From: Marinifaba aquimaris
GTDB taxonomy: Bacteria; Pseudomonadota; Gammaproteobacteria; Enterobacterales; Alteromonadaceae
NCBI RefSeq assembly: GCF_013328345.1
Contig: NZ_JABULX010000003.1
Span: forward strand, 62,001-126,000
Length of the DNA: 64,000 bases
Direction of reading: 5' to 3'
The notes under the pieces were generated by a model. It was given only the letters and a program-made list of their open reading frames with translations, was not told where the DNA came from and made no database searches. A program made the position numbers and the translations under genes. Below are positions 7,610 to 16,318 of this stretch, one piece after another (the first letter of the stretch is position 1; each line of letters opens with the position of its first letter).

Positions 7610-8956
7610 ATGAATAGACGTCATTTTATCAAGTTATCTTCGGCTTCTTTGTTAGCAAGCTCGTTTGGAAATATGCTCGCTCACAGCGCAGATGCTGATG
7701 ATTACAAGGCGCTGGTTTGTGTATTTTTATACGGCGGCATGGATAATCACGATACGATTATTCCATACGATCAAGCGAGTTATCAGCGCTGGGCTCAAAT
7801 TCGAGAGTCCTTATTAAGCCGGTTTCAAACGCCAAGAACCAACAGCAATTTATTGGCATTAAATACGCCTAGTCGTTTTGCTCAAAGGCGCTTTGCATTA
7901 CCACCAGAGATGACGGGGCTTCATCAGCTCTATCAACAAGGCAATATGGCCGTAGTGGGTAATGTCGGACCTTTGTTAACACCAACAACACAGAGTCAAA
8001 TTGATAATGATGCTGTTAATTTACCCGCTCGGTTATTCTCCCATAACGATCAACAATCGACGTGGATGTCTGGGAGTACTGAGGGCGCGCAATTCGGTTG
8101 GGCAGGTCAGATACACGATGCACTGATTACTGATGGCTTAAGTAGTGAAAATGCATTTTCAGCAGTGACAATGTCAGGAGGGGAGCTGATGATAACAGGC
8201 CAGCGAACATCTCCTTATCACTTAATTGGTGGTCAAGCTTTGGACGTTAGCATACTTGAAGCGAGCAGCAGTCAATTGAGTAACCGTTTGTTCAATCACT
8301 TCCGTGCAACAGGGGAAAATTATCAAAATTTATTGCAACAAGATTTAGTCAATAAACAGCGTTCAGCCTTTGATGCAAACGCCTTGTTTCAACAATCAGT
8401 CATTAATGATGAACAGACCCAGACAGGTTTCCCTGAATCGAGTTTAGGTGAGCAGCTTAAAAGCGTGCATAAAGTGATCAAAGCAAAATCACAACTAGGC
8501 GCTAACCGACAAATCTTCGTGGTGACATTGGGCGGCTTTGATACCCATTCAGACCAAGCCAGAGAATTACCACAATTGCAAAGTGAACTAGATGGTGGGT
8601 TAACTGCGTTTTATCAGGCTTTAGTAGCTGATGGGTTATCAGAACAGGTGACGACATTTACCGCGTCTGACTTTGGACGAACCCTAGCAATTAATGGCGA
8701 TGGCACTGATCACGGTTGGGCAGGGCATCACTTTGTTATGGGCGGCGCCGTTAACGGTGGCAATATTTATGGCGATATTCCTATTGCTGATTTTGGCCAT
8801 GAACTAGATGCAGGGAGTGGGCGATTAATTCCCACTACATCGATTGAGCAATATGCCGCTAATTTTGCTAGCTGGATGGGGTTAAGTGAAAGTCGGATTA
8901 ACCAACTTTTCCCTACGCTGAATACATTTGGCCCTAGGGTTAATTTTATGCGTTAG
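7610..8956 (+). CDS. DUF1501 family secreted protein (sulfatase/phosphatase-like fold)
   Basis: The 448-residue protein begins MNRRHFIK, a twin-arginine export signal, followed by a short hydrophobic stretch. Landmarks of DUF1501 are CVFLYGGMDNHDTIIPYD near the start, GNVGPLL, LFSHNDQQSTWMSG, FVVTLGGFDTHSDQ, FTASDFGRTLAINGDGTDHG and HHFVMGGAV. The paired Asp/His sites (GGMDNHD, GGFDTH, SDFGRT, GTDHGW) match the metal-binding layout of the alkaline phosphatase-like superfamily, so a metal hydrolase is plausible. The gene lies 12 bp after the DUF1800 gene with a GGAG ribosome site, so the two form an operon. The substrate is unknown. Confidence 0.9.
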   Translation: MNRRHFIKLSSASLLASSFGNMLAHSADADDYKALVCVFLYGGMDNHDTIIPYDQASYQRWAQIRESLLSRFQTPRTNSNLLALNTPSRFAQRRFALPPEMTGLHQLYQQGNMAVVGNVGPLLTPTTQSQIDNDAVNLPARLFSHNDQQSTWMSGSTEGAQFGWAGQIHDALITDGLSSENAFSAVTMSGGELMITGQRTSPYHLIGGQALDVSILEASSSQLSNRLFNHFRATGENYQNLLQQDLVNKQRSAFDANALFQQSVINDEQTQTGFPESSLGEQLKSVHKVIKAKSQLGANRQIFVVTLGGFDTHSDQARELPQLQSELDGGLTAFYQALVADGLSEQVTTFTASDFGRTLAINGDGTDHGWAGHHFVMGGAVNGGNIYGDIPIADFGHELDAGSGRLIPTTSIEQYAANFASWMGLSESRINQLFPTLNTFGPRVNFMR

Positions 8957-8974
8957 TGGATAACAGGCGCAAAC

Positions 8975-9001
8975 TTAAGCCTGCTTGGAGTGCAGGCTTA
9001 A
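8975..9001. terminator. Hairpin between convergent DUF1501 and binding-protein genes
   Basis: A perfect 10-bp stem TTAAGCCTGC/GCAGGCTTAA with a 7-base loop overlaps the stop codon of the minus-strand gene. U-tracts are poor on both sides, so termination strength is uncertain. Confidence 0.55.
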
Positions 9002-9717
9002 TGGCGCTGGAAAAAACCTTCCGCTGCCAGCTTTTGATAAGTCTTTTCTAAGTACAAGTACAAAGGTTCATCGACTGATTTTTTACTGAGGGCAAAATAA
9101 ATATTGGTCTCGTGGATCACCAAGGGGTTGATAAAGACACCTTCGTAACGTGAACCTTGTTCAGGCCCTAAAGTTAAATTTCGCTTGGCTTCTAAATAAC
9201 CTGAGATACGCCCTGTTCTTAATAATTTTAGCTTTTTATCATTGTCCGTAACCCGCAAAAAGAAGTGTTGATATATAGGGTTATTGATTAACTTATCCAT
9301 TTCCTCGCCATAAAATGCGCCGCGTTGTATGGCAATAGGGCGGTCTAGTTTGACTAGGTCTTGAATCGTATTGAGTACTAAAGCTTCGTTACTGGCAAAG
9401 ACAATGACTTCACGGCTAATCGGGCCAATAAAGTGGAAACTGCGTTCGCGTCTAGGTGTTTTGGTGACATTCATCATGACATCTATTTCGCCTTTTACCA
9501 GCATGTCGAGCGAGCGTATCCAAGGGATCTCAATAATGTCGTAGTCGCATTTGGCACGACGCAAGAAAGTATTGATCATCTCATAATCAACGCCTTGCCA
9601 GAGCTGCTCATCGTGTTTAACTGATTGTGGCTGAAAGTGCTCAAGGCGAACTTTTAGCTGACAACTGTATGCAACAGCAGGGAGTAATAAACAAATTAAT
9701 AAAACTAAATTACGCAT
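8998..9717 (-). CDS. Periplasmic solute-binding protein, family 3-like
   Basis: The protein has 239 residues from the ATG at 9717, chosen because it opens a clean signal peptide (MRNLVLLICLLLPAVAYS). A GTG at 9768 is in frame but adds 17 residues before the signal. The mature part shows the two-lobe pattern of SBP_bac_3 proteins: GVDYEMINTFLRRAKCDYDIIEIPW, MLVKGEIDVMMNVTKTPRRE, FIGPISREVIVFAS, then DRPIAIQRGAFYGEEM and KLKLLRTGRISGYLEAK. No permease or ATPase gene is adjacent, so a stand-alone sensing role is as likely as transport. The ligand is unknown. Confidence 0.75.
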   Translation of the reverse strand: MRNLVLLICLLLPAVAYSCQLKVRLEHFQPQSVKHDEQLWQGVDYEMINTFLRRAKCDYDIIEIPWIRSLDMLVKGEIDVMMNVTKTPRRERSFHFIGPISREVIVFASNEALVLNTIQDLVKLDRPIAIQRGAFYGEEMDKLINNPIYQHFFLRVTDNDKKLKLLRTGRISGYLEAKRNLTLGPEQGSRYEGVFINPLVIHETNIYFALSKKSVDEPLYLYLEKTYQKLAAEGFFQRH

Positions 9718-10031
9718 ACAGTGGGTGCCGAAAATGGCAGATACCTTTAAGTTTAGAAGATTATTCACGACAACTTAACAGAATAACTGTTAGACCTTTT
9801 CAGGTTTATAATTCTAATTAACGGTTAGTTATAGGGTTTGAATAATGGATTTTTGATTAATATACATTTTTTAAGATTTACAATGTAAGTTTGTGTTTTT
9901 TAGATTTTTTTTTAGTTTTGTTTTTGGCGTTTAACTAAGAGGTTAAAGTTGGTTTAATGTAAATAAATAGGCCATTTTATACCTTAGGTAATAAATGGCC
10001 TGTTTAATACGTATTTTAGTACAAGCGCTAG
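9718..10031. other. AT-rich intergenic region
   Basis: There are 314 bp without a gene between two minus-strand units. It is strongly A/T-rich around 9840-9950 and contains the hairpin at 9969-10001. The promoter of the binding-protein gene must lie here, but I cannot point to convincing boxes. Confidence 0.6.
9969..10001 (-). terminator. Hairpin, probable terminator of the amidohydrolase operon
   Basis: An AGGCCATTT/AAATGGCCT 9-bp stem has a 15-base loop that itself holds the palindrome TACCTTAGGTA. It lies about 30 bp past the stop of the last amidohydrolase gene and is followed on the minus strand by a broken U-rich tract. Confidence 0.6.
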
Positions 10032-11270
10032 CTATTTAATGTAAGCTCGCGGTAACTCTGATTCTGCCATGTAGCGATCGCGTAACTTATCGATACGACT
10101 TTCTGTGCTATGCGCTTGGCCTTGAATCCACAGTTGCTCTACTTTGGTACTGAGTTCAAATGGGTCCGCGCTCCAAAGTACTAAATCAGCTTGTTGGCCC
10201 ACTGCAATAGTACCTAGTTCAGATAAACCAAATACTTGTGCTGGGTTTTTGGTTACCGCAGCTAACGCTGATTGGTAATCCATGCCATGCGCAACAGCAA
10301 TACCTGCTTGGTGACGAAGTTCATACCCCATGTGGGTATCACCGCTTGTCATCAAGACAACTTGCACGCCGGCTTTGGCGAGTTTTCCTGGGTTTGAAAG
10401 AGACGTATGAAGCGAGTCAAAGCCCTCTGGTAGGTTCGCATCGGCGTTTACAATCACAGGCACTTTTGCGGCAACAATTTGCTCTGTGACTAAAATGGCA
10501 TCATCAGCACTGGCTAAGATTAGATCTAAGTTAAATTGCTGCTTGAGTTTTAGTAACGCAAGAATATCTGTTGCGCGATCAACATAGGCAATCAGTTTTT
10601 GCTCGCCTTTTACTAAGCGTTGTAAGATTAACTCATCGCGCTTTGGCTCTTTTTTATCTTTGGCTTGGTCTTTTTTCGCTTTAGCCAATGCCTTATTGGC
10701 GTCGGTTAATTTTTCCGTTAACTTTTGCAGGCTCATCGCGCGTGAGCCTTTACTTTCAGCACCTAATTCAACTAAAACACCTAAGCGCGTTTCTACTAGG
10801 CTATCAAATTGCCCCGATGTGTCTGCTGCAAAAAGTAAACCTTTAAACATGTCTTTACCGCCATGAGGCATAGTAACATTGCTGGTAATACCGCCTTTGC
10901 GCATTAATGGGATCAAGCTACTTTTCGGATTAAAAGCCGTGCTGGGATCAAATGTGATTGTCGCATCGTCGTCATGGGCATCTTGTGAGCGCTTAACCGC
11001 ACTGACTTCAACTAAGCCAAGTGTATTTAATGAATTGATAAAACCAGGTGTTAATACTTTACCTTGAGCATCAAGTGTAGAGTCGGCTGAAATGGAAGTT
11101 GGGTTAATAGCACTAATTTTACCGTCTTCGATAATAATAGTGGCGTTGTCTAAAACACCTTGTGCTGTTTGTGTGTGCACTTTTGCATTGGTAATAGCTA
11201 AGCTTGCGGCATTCGCAAAACCTGCACTTGCTAGGCCAAGGGCAATTAAAGAAGCTTTAAATAATTTCAT
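10032..11270 (-). CDS. Amidohydrolase-like secreted protein lacking the HxH metal motif
   Basis: The 412-residue protein has a signal peptide MKLFKASLIALGLASAGFA. The fold is that of imidazolonepropionase-like amidohydrolases: a small beta domain (ITNAKVHTQTAQGVLDNATI), a TIM-barrel middle, and the C-terminal GYELRHQAGIAVAHG, then ALAAVTKNPAQVFGL and GTIAVGQQADLVLW. Where active members have the metal motif HxH after the first strand, this one reads GFINSLNTLG (Leu81 and Thr83 replace the two His), and no HSD motif is seen later. A Lys-rich insertion lies around KALAKAKKDQAKDKKEPKRD. It starts 18 bp after the intact amidohydrolase gene, so it may be a non-catalytic partner. Catalysis by this chain alone is unlikely. 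Confidence 0.85.
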   Translation of the reverse strand: MKLFKASLIALGLASAGFANAASLAITNAKVHTQTAQGVLDNATIIIEDGKISAINPTSISADSTLDAQGKVLTPGFINSLNTLGLVEVSAVKRSQDAHDDDATITFDPSTAFNPKSSLIPLMRKGGITSNVTMPHGGKDMFKGLLFAADTSGQFDSLVETRLGVLVELGAESKGSRAMSLQKLTEKLTDANKALAKAKKDQAKDKKEPKRDELILQRLVKGEQKLIAYVDRATDILALLKLKQQFNLDLILASADDAILVTEQIVAAKVPVIVNADANLPEGFDSLHTSLSNPGKLAKAGVQVVLMTSGDTHMGYELRHQAGIAVAHGMDYQSALAAVTKNPAQVFGLSELGTIAVGQQADLVLWSADPFELSTKVEQLWIQGQAHSTESRIDKLRDRYMAESELPRAYIK

Positions 11271-11288
11271 GATCTTGTACCTTAATGC

Positions 11289-12671
11289 TTATTGCTGACC
11301 TAAAAGAAAATCACTTTTCGCTTGGTATTTTTCATCGAAGCGATCGTAAACTTTTGCACCATCAACAAAGACTTGTTCTGCGTGTGCATAAACGCTAAAT
11401 GGGTTTTGATTCCAAATAACGATATCGGCTTTTTTACCTACTTGTAATGAGCCTGTTGTTTGTTCAATACCAAGAGATTTAGCGGCGTTGAAAGTGATCC
11501 AACTAATGGCATCTGCTTCGGTTAAGTCAAAACCGTTTTGATTAGCGTTGTATAACACTTTTCCGGCTTCTTGGTTTAAGCGTTGAATGGTTTTGTCCGA
11601 ATCGGAATGGACAATAGCACATGAGTTTTCAAACGAGTCGACAATGGCAACATTCTCAAACACCATGTCGTAAGCTTCCATTTTAAAGCCCCACCAATCT
11701 GGCCACATCGCAGCACAGTTTGCATTTTCAGCGAGTAAGTCGCCAATTTTGTAGGCCTCTACAGCGTGGTGGAATGTACCTGCGTGATAACCAAATTCTT
11801 TACCTAGGTCGATCATCATTGCCATTTCTTCTGCTTTGTAGCAGTGGTTGTGGATCAAGATCTCGCCATCTAGCACACCGCGCAGGGTATCTAACTCAAT
11901 ATCGCGTGCTGGGGCCTCTGGGTTTTTACCGGCTGCATAATCGCGATCGTACTTTTCCCAGGCGCGTTTGTATTCAACCGCTTCGCTCCAAGCCATGCGA
12001 TAGCCAGCCATGTTACCCATACGGGTACCCGGAGCTTGCTTTTGTGAACCGTAAACGCGTTTCGGGTTTTCACCACAAGCCATCTTTAAGCCGTAAGGTG
12101 CAGCGGGGAACTTCATGCCTTGCATGGTATGACTTGGAACATTCTTTAACGTTACACTGCGGCCACCAAATAAGTTGGCTGAACCGGGTAAGATTTGCAG
12201 AGTAGTGACACCACCTGCACGTGCGGTTTCAAAACCTGGATCTTGTGGCCAAACACTGTGCTCAGCCCATACTTCAGAGGTATTCGGGCTGGTCATTTCA
12301 TTACCATCAGCATGTGATTCAACAGATGGACTAGGGTACACACCTAAGTGAGAGTGAACGTCAATCAACCCAGGCGTGATCCATTTGTCCGTTCCGTCAA
12401 CAATCGTTGCATCAGGTGCATTTAAATTACTGCCAAGCGCGATAATTTTACCGTCTTTAAATACCACATCTGCGTTGTCTAATCGCTCGCCGGTACCTGT
12501 TAATACCGTTGCGCCTTTAATAATGATGTTTTGTTGTGGTAAAGCTTGGTAAGTGCTCGGGTATGGGTCTTTGTTAAACTCCACTTTTGGGTCTTGGACG
12601 CCAGATTGGTTACAGCCAACAAGCGCTACACCTATCAAAGATGCGTGCAGGGTTTTAGCCATTTTTTGCAT
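11289..12671 (-). CDS. Amidohydrolase family lipoprotein (metal-dependent, intact)
   Basis: The protein has 460 residues from the ATG at 12671, preceded by AGGA. This start gives a lipoprotein signal with lipobox LVGC (Cys20); the frame is open further upstream but without a credible start. Metal ligands are visible: H106xH108 in GLIDVHSHLG, further His in LIHNHCYKAEE and in YHAGTFHHAVEAYK, and the catalytic Asp region in CAIVHSDSDKTI. The end has ITFNAAKSLGIEQTTGSLQVGKKADIVIW, typical of imidazolonepropionase-like enzymes. It is probably anchored in the envelope and acts on a cyclic amide or peptide-like substrate that cannot be named. First gene of a two-gene operon with the degenerate paralogue. 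Confidence 0.88.
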   Translation of the reverse strand: MQKMAKTLHASLIGVALVGCNQSGVQDPKVEFNKDPYPSTYQALPQQNIIIKGATVLTGTGERLDNADVVFKDGKIIALGSNLNAPDATIVDGTDKWITPGLIDVHSHLGVYPSPSVESHADGNEMTSPNTSEVWAEHSVWPQDPGFETARAGGVTTLQILPGSANLFGGRSVTLKNVPSHTMQGMKFPAAPYGLKMACGENPKRVYGSQKQAPGTRMGNMAGYRMAWSEAVEYKRAWEKYDRDYAAGKNPEAPARDIELDTLRGVLDGEILIHNHCYKAEEMAMMIDLGKEFGYHAGTFHHAVEAYKIGDLLAENANCAAMWPDWWGFKMEAYDMVFENVAIVDSFENSCAIVHSDSDKTIQRLNQEAGKVLYNANQNGFDLTEADAISWITFNAAKSLGIEQTTGSLQVGKKADIVIWNQNPFSVYAHAEQVFVDGAKVYDRFDEKYQAKSDFLLGQQ

Positions 12672-12815
12672 AATAAAATGTCCTAATTGTCGTGGATGTT
12701 TGCACTGGGTATCAAAATTATGGCTGATACTGAGCAAAACACCGCTTATAGGTAAAAATGGCGCTCAAATTAGTATGAAAGTACGGGTAGGACAAGTGAC
12801 AACAAGGAACTGCTA

Positions 12816-12853
12816 CCTTTGGAGATGTAGACTCTGCTTTACATCACCAAAGG
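12816..12853. terminator. Long hairpin after the unknown secreted-protein gene
   Basis: CCTTTGG-A-GATGTA pairs with TACATC-A-CCAAAGG (13 bp with one A-A mismatch, 10-base loop). It lies just past the stop of the minus-strand gene at 12871. No U-tract follows, so it may be an RNA stabiliser or a repeat rather than a true terminator. Confidence 0.4.
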
Positions 12854-12870
12854 CGCGCACGTATTGGTTA

Positions 12871-13620
12871 TTAGGGTTTTAATTCGATAAGTTGGTAATT
12901 GCTAACTTGGCTAGATAGGCTTTGGTCGATGTCAAAAAACAAACCATAGCTGCCCTTTACCTTACTGGTCGCATTTTGTTTAACAATGGGACCACCTTGC
13001 CAAGCCGGTGCGTAATTGATCTTCACTTCGAAATGTTCAACCGTAGAGAAAAACGACGGTGAGAAAGGCGCTTTCGCGTGGACTTCAATCGCCACTAGTT
13101 GCTCTGAGGTTTTATCGATATGCATTTGTACTTGCAGGTTTTTTGACATGCTATCGTGTAATGGCACTTGCTTGTCATCATCAAATTCGTTGCTTTCCAA
13201 ATCAATTTGCAATGCATTTTTTAATTCAAATAACCAGCGGTTGTCTTGCTCACCTAGATAAATCACATCAAACGGACCTTCGTGTTTACCGTCGATAATA
13301 AATTCTGACGCAAAGTTTAAATCGACATTGAATTCATCGTCTTCTCGGTCTGTTTTCCATTGACCTATGATGCGTCTGTCCTCAATTAAGTTTGGAATAA
13401 AGGTTTTAATTTGTTGAAAACCTTGGACGTCTTTTTGTGTCTCAGTGTATTGAATTGCCTGATTGGCATCGAGTAAGGTTTGGTATCGCGCGGTGGCATC
13501 TGACATTGCGTGTTGCAGTGCTTTTAGTGCTTTGACGTGTTCACCGCTTTCAGCATGGGCTGATAGAGAAATAATACTAAGAAGAATAATCGAAAGAATC
13601 GTTTGGAATCGATAAAGCAT
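12871..13620 (-). CDS. Secreted protein of unknown function
   Basis: The 249-residue protein has a clear signal peptide (MLYRFQTILSIILLSIISLSAHA). The mature part starts with an amphipathic helix (HVKALKALQHAMSDATARYQ). Beta-rich stretches follow (RRIIGQWKTDRED, NVDLNFASEFIIDG, FDVIYLGEQDNRWLFELKN, LVAIEVHAKAPFSPSFF, VEHFEVKINYAP, KVKGSYGLFFDIDQS). The pattern suggests a soluble beta-sandwich or lipocalin-like periplasmic protein. I do not recognise the family. It is separated from the amidohydrolase operon by 199 bp and a hairpin, and is probably its own unit. Confidence 0.7.
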   Translation of the reverse strand: MLYRFQTILSIILLSIISLSAHAESGEHVKALKALQHAMSDATARYQTLLDANQAIQYTETQKDVQGFQQIKTFIPNLIEDRRIIGQWKTDREDDEFNVDLNFASEFIIDGKHEGPFDVIYLGEQDNRWLFELKNALQIDLESNEFDDDKQVPLHDSMSKNLQVQMHIDKTSEQLVAIEVHAKAPFSPSFFSTVEHFEVKINYAPAWQGGPIVKQNATSKVKGSYGLFFDIDQSLSSQVSNYQLIELKP

Positions 13621-13740
13621 AATTCAATCTTTCCGTGTATAGATGATTTTACAGCTGGCATCTAATCACGAGCCTACAGGGACTGCAAGCTATCTGGGAT
13701 GAACGACCATAAAAGGCCCAGAAAAGATATAAAATGCTTA

Positions 13741-13765
13741 AACAAGCGCCATATTGGCGCTTGTT
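13741..13765 (-). terminator. Terminator of the minus-strand MipA/OmpV gene
   Basis: A perfect stem AACAAGCGCCA/TGGCGCTTGTT with a 3-base centre ends about 10 bp past the stop. TTGTTT follows on the minus strand. Confidence 0.75.
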
Positions 13766-13774
13766 TATCTCACT

Positions 13775-14539
13775 TTAGAAAAAGCGTGAGTAAAACAGCA
13801 TCAAGCCTAAGTTACTGTCATCTTCGACAATCGGACTGTCGCTAATGACATCATCATACAAGGTATAGCTGAGCTCTAATCGAGTGATACCGCCAAACCA
13901 AGCTGGGGTAAAAAAGCTAAAGTTTAGCTCTTGATTAACCGCACTATCGCCTTGGTAAGCAGGACGAAAATCCATCGCTTCATGACTTTGGACACCGTAA
14001 TAGTAATCGACGAGTTTTTCATCTTGATAAACGACAGCGACACTGGGTTCAAAAAAGAATGGACCGTATTGAAATTGATAGCCAATTGAGAAATCGAGCT
14101 CATGACCGCCTGACTTATCTAAGACGTCAAACAGTGCACCTGTCGATAGTTTGAAGTCGGCTACTTCCCAGCTAAAGCCTGCGCCTACATCAAGTGACAT
14201 ATCGCGATCGTCCATGCCGACTAAAAAGTCACTGTCTGAGCTTTCGTAGTCATTGAAACGCGGCTGCGCTTTAATGCTGAAACTAAAATCATCGGTTTGA
14301 ACGAGATCGTAACTGACAAAAGGGCCATAAACTTGCAGTCGCTCTCCTTTGTAACCAATGATCGGAATAGGACGGAATTCATCGTCAACATCTTGATAAA
14401 TTTCCTGTTGGTAACTTAGGCCTATTCCCCAAAGCCAACCTGTTGGTTGTTGTTGAGTTTGCTTGGGCGGCTGGGCCATGACACTTGTGCTCAATAACGC
14501 ACTAGCGAGTAGTATTGGTTTTGCGTAAGCCATTTTCAT
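13775..14539 (-). CDS. MipA/OmpV family outer-membrane protein (copy 1)
   Basis: The 254-residue protein has a signal peptide ending STSVMA (residue 22). It matches MipA/OmpV: WLWGIGLSYQQEIYQDVDDEFRPIPIIGYKGERLQVYGPFVSYDL opens the family barrel, with DVGAGFSWEVADFKLSTGALFD and HELDFSIGYQFQYGPFFFEPSV in the middle and the end LELSYTLYDDVISDSPIVEDDSNLGLMLFYSRFF, including the DSPIV signature and a terminal Phe. Members are outer-membrane barrels linked to murein hydrolase scaffolding or stress. It is transcribed divergently from a second MipA gene and a two-component system, which suggests shared control through the intergenic region at 14540-14710. Confidence 0.85.
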   Translation of the reverse strand: MKMAYAKPILLASALLSTSVMAQPPKQTQQQPTGWLWGIGLSYQQEIYQDVDDEFRPIPIIGYKGERLQVYGPFVSYDLVQTDDFSFSIKAQPRFNDYESSDSDFLVGMDDRDMSLDVGAGFSWEVADFKLSTGALFDVLDKSGGHELDFSIGYQFQYGPFFFEPSVAVVYQDEKLVDYYYGVQSHEAMDFRPAYQGDSAVNQELNFSFFTPAWFGGITRLELSYTLYDDVISDSPIVEDDSNLGLMLFYSRFF

Positions 14540-14640
14540 CAGCTTTCCCTGTTCTTTTAAAGGTTTTTTTAGATTATCAGACGAGTATTACGCTTTATTT
14601 CTTCAGACTGATTACTCAAGTGCAAGTCTAATCCGGCGAA

Positions 14641-14662
14641 TGTCGACAATTTGTTGACAATT
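14641..14662 (+). promoter_or_regulatory. Tandem 11-bp direct repeat, candidate response-regulator site with -35 box
   Basis: TGTCGACAATT is followed directly by TGTTGACAATT (10/11 identical). Direct repeats one helical turn apart are the usual binding pattern of OmpR-family regulators, and such a regulator is encoded downstream. The second copy contains TTGACA, a good -35 box, about 50 bp before the mipA-like start. A clear -10 was not found. The site lies between the two divergent MipA genes and could serve both. Confidence 0.5.
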
Positions 14663-14710
14663 GAAATGGCATGCTAGTTCGCTGATGTACGCACTAATTA
14701 GGGAGTTTTT

Positions 14711-15559
14711 ATGAAACCTGCAGCATTTTTGGTTTTATCTCTTATGCCTGGCGTTGTTTTAGCGACAGGTCAATTCTCTGAAATTAAAAACGATATCGGT
14801 TCTTTGCCGATGCAATTAATCGGTCCTGTCGCCCCGATGAGTGCCGAACTCGGCTGGCGTTACAGCGCGGGCTTAGGGTTGGAATACGAAGCTGAGTATC
14901 ACGGCTCTGATGAAGCCGCAGCCGAAGTCGATGTATTTGCTGAAATTGCCTATCGCGCTGATAACTGGGAATTTCAGTCAAATCTATTGGCTAACCGAAT
15001 TATTTATCAAGCGAGCGACCATTTTTTTATTACTGGCTGGCTTAATTTAGAAGAAGGACGCGAAGCCGATCATGCATCTGATGGCTCATTAGACGGTATG
15101 GGCACAGTCGATGAGATGTTAGAGTTTGGTGGTGGTGTGATGTGGCAACCAATGGATAGGCTTACACTTGGCTTGGTCGCTCAATCATATGCCGGCGGTG
15201 ATCCCGATAAAGGTATAGTGGGCTTTGCGACGGTTCATTATCGCTTGTACGATAGAAAAAACTTTAAACTCGATATCAGCGCCGATATGAGTTTTGCCAA
15301 TGCCGATCACCTACAAACTGAATTTGGTGTCACACCTGAGCAAGCGCTTAGCTCGGGTTACCAAGTGTATGAATTTGACTCAGGTATTAAATCATATGGG
15401 GTCGGTTTTAATGGCGTGTATGCACTGGATGATCATTGGTCTGTGAGCTTCGAAGGACATTACGAAGCTTATGCCACAGATGTAACGGATAGCCCTATTA
15501 TTGAAGTGGGGACTGAAAATGAAATTGAAGCAGGCGTGACTTTAATTTATAAGTTTTAA
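14711..15559 (+). CDS. MipA/OmpV family outer-membrane protein (copy 2)
   Basis: The 282-residue protein has a signal peptide ending GVVLA. It shows the complete MipA pattern: GWRYSAGLGLEYEAEYHGSDEA, LNLEEGREADHASDGSLDGMG, MLEFGGGVMWQPMDRL, FKLDISADMSFANADHLQTEFGVTPEQALSSGYQVYE, YALDDHWSVSFEGHYE and the end TDSPIIEVGTENEIEAGVTLIYKF with a terminal Phe. A GGGAG ribosome site precedes the ATG. A two-component system follows 64 bp downstream on the same strand, so expression may be tied to it. It is a distant paralogue of the divergent gene at 13775-14539. Confidence 0.9.
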   Translation: MKPAAFLVLSLMPGVVLATGQFSEIKNDIGSLPMQLIGPVAPMSAELGWRYSAGLGLEYEAEYHGSDEAAAEVDVFAEIAYRADNWEFQSNLLANRIIYQASDHFFITGWLNLEEGREADHASDGSLDGMGTVDEMLEFGGGVMWQPMDRLTLGLVAQSYAGGDPDKGIVGFATVHYRLYDRKNFKLDISADMSFANADHLQTEFGVTPEQALSSGYQVYEFDSGIKSYGVGFNGVYALDDHWSVSFEGHYEAYATDVTDSPIIEVGTENEIEAGVTLIYKF

Positions 15560-15566
15560 TAAACCG

Positions 15567-15594
15567 CACTCAAGGTTGACATGGGCCTTGAGTG
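15567..15594 (+). terminator. Hairpin between mipA-like gene and response regulator
   Basis: A perfect 9-bp stem CACTCAAGG/CCTTGAGTG has a 10-base loop and no T-run. It may partly reduce read-through from the porin gene into the regulator genes. Confidence 0.45.
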
Positions 15595-15623
15595 TCCATT
15601 AAATGCAAAGAAAGGGTTGATAG

Positions 15624-16304
15624 ATGTTAAGCGTGCTGATCGCCGAAGATAACGTAGATATTGCGGAAAATATCGCCGATTACCTCGAAGTACAGGGCTA
15701 TCAAATTGACTATGCTTACGATGGCAAAATGGTACTTTCGTTATGTCAGGAGCTGATATTTGATGTCATTATCATGGATGTGATGATGCCAAAGCTCGAT
15801 GGCTTCGCGGCAACAAAAGCGCTGCGTGAATCACCTCATCAAAATGCTAATACCCCAATATTAATGCTAACGGCCAAAGACACGATAGACGATAAACTCG
15901 CAGGTTTTGGTGCCGGAGCGGATGATTATTTATTAAAGCCTTTCGCTATGGCTGAATTGTACGCTAGATTACAAGCGTTGGTCAGGAAACATCAGCAGAC
16001 CTACCAACAGACGTTTAGCTATAGTGGGATTGAGCTTAATCACAGTGAGCAAACCGAGAGTTTTGACGATAAGCCCATTAACTTAAATCCCACTACTTTT
16101 AAAATGCTTTACTACTTGGCAAAAAACGCACTTCATTTGGTGGCTAAAAACGAGTTAGAGTTTCAGCTTTGGGGAGATTTAAAACCTGAAACGGATTTAC
16201 TGCGCAGCCATATTTATAATTTGCGTAAGGCGTTAGCAAAAAACTCAAGGCGCTTACAAATTGTGGCTAAGCACGGGCAAGGTTACCGTTTGAGTATTGA
16301 TTAA
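15624..16304 (+). CDS. OmpR-family response regulator
   Basis: The 226-residue protein has a receiver domain at about 1-118 with the acidic pair in LIAEDN, the phospho-acceptor Asp52 in IIMDVMMPKLDG, Thr in LMLTAKD and Lys in LLKPFAMAEL. A winged-helix DNA-binding domain follows (LNPTTFKMLYYLAKN, ETDLLRSHIYNLRKALAK, LQIVAKHGQGYRLSI). It is most like QseB/PhoP-type regulators. The kinase gene follows after 14 bp but is interrupted. A plausible target is the tandem 11-bp repeat upstream of the mipA-like gene. Confidence 0.9.
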   Translation: MLSVLIAEDNVDIAENIADYLEVQGYQIDYAYDGKMVLSLCQELIFDVIIMDVMMPKLDGFAATKALRESPHQNANTPILMLTAKDTIDDKLAGFGAGADDYLLKPFAMAELYARLQALVRKHQQTYQQTFSYSGIELNHSEQTESFDDKPINLNPTTFKMLYYLAKNALHLVAKNELEFQLWGDLKPETDLLRSHIYNLRKALAKNSRRLQIVAKHGQGYRLSID

Positions 16305-16318
16305 CTAGGCTATTTAAA

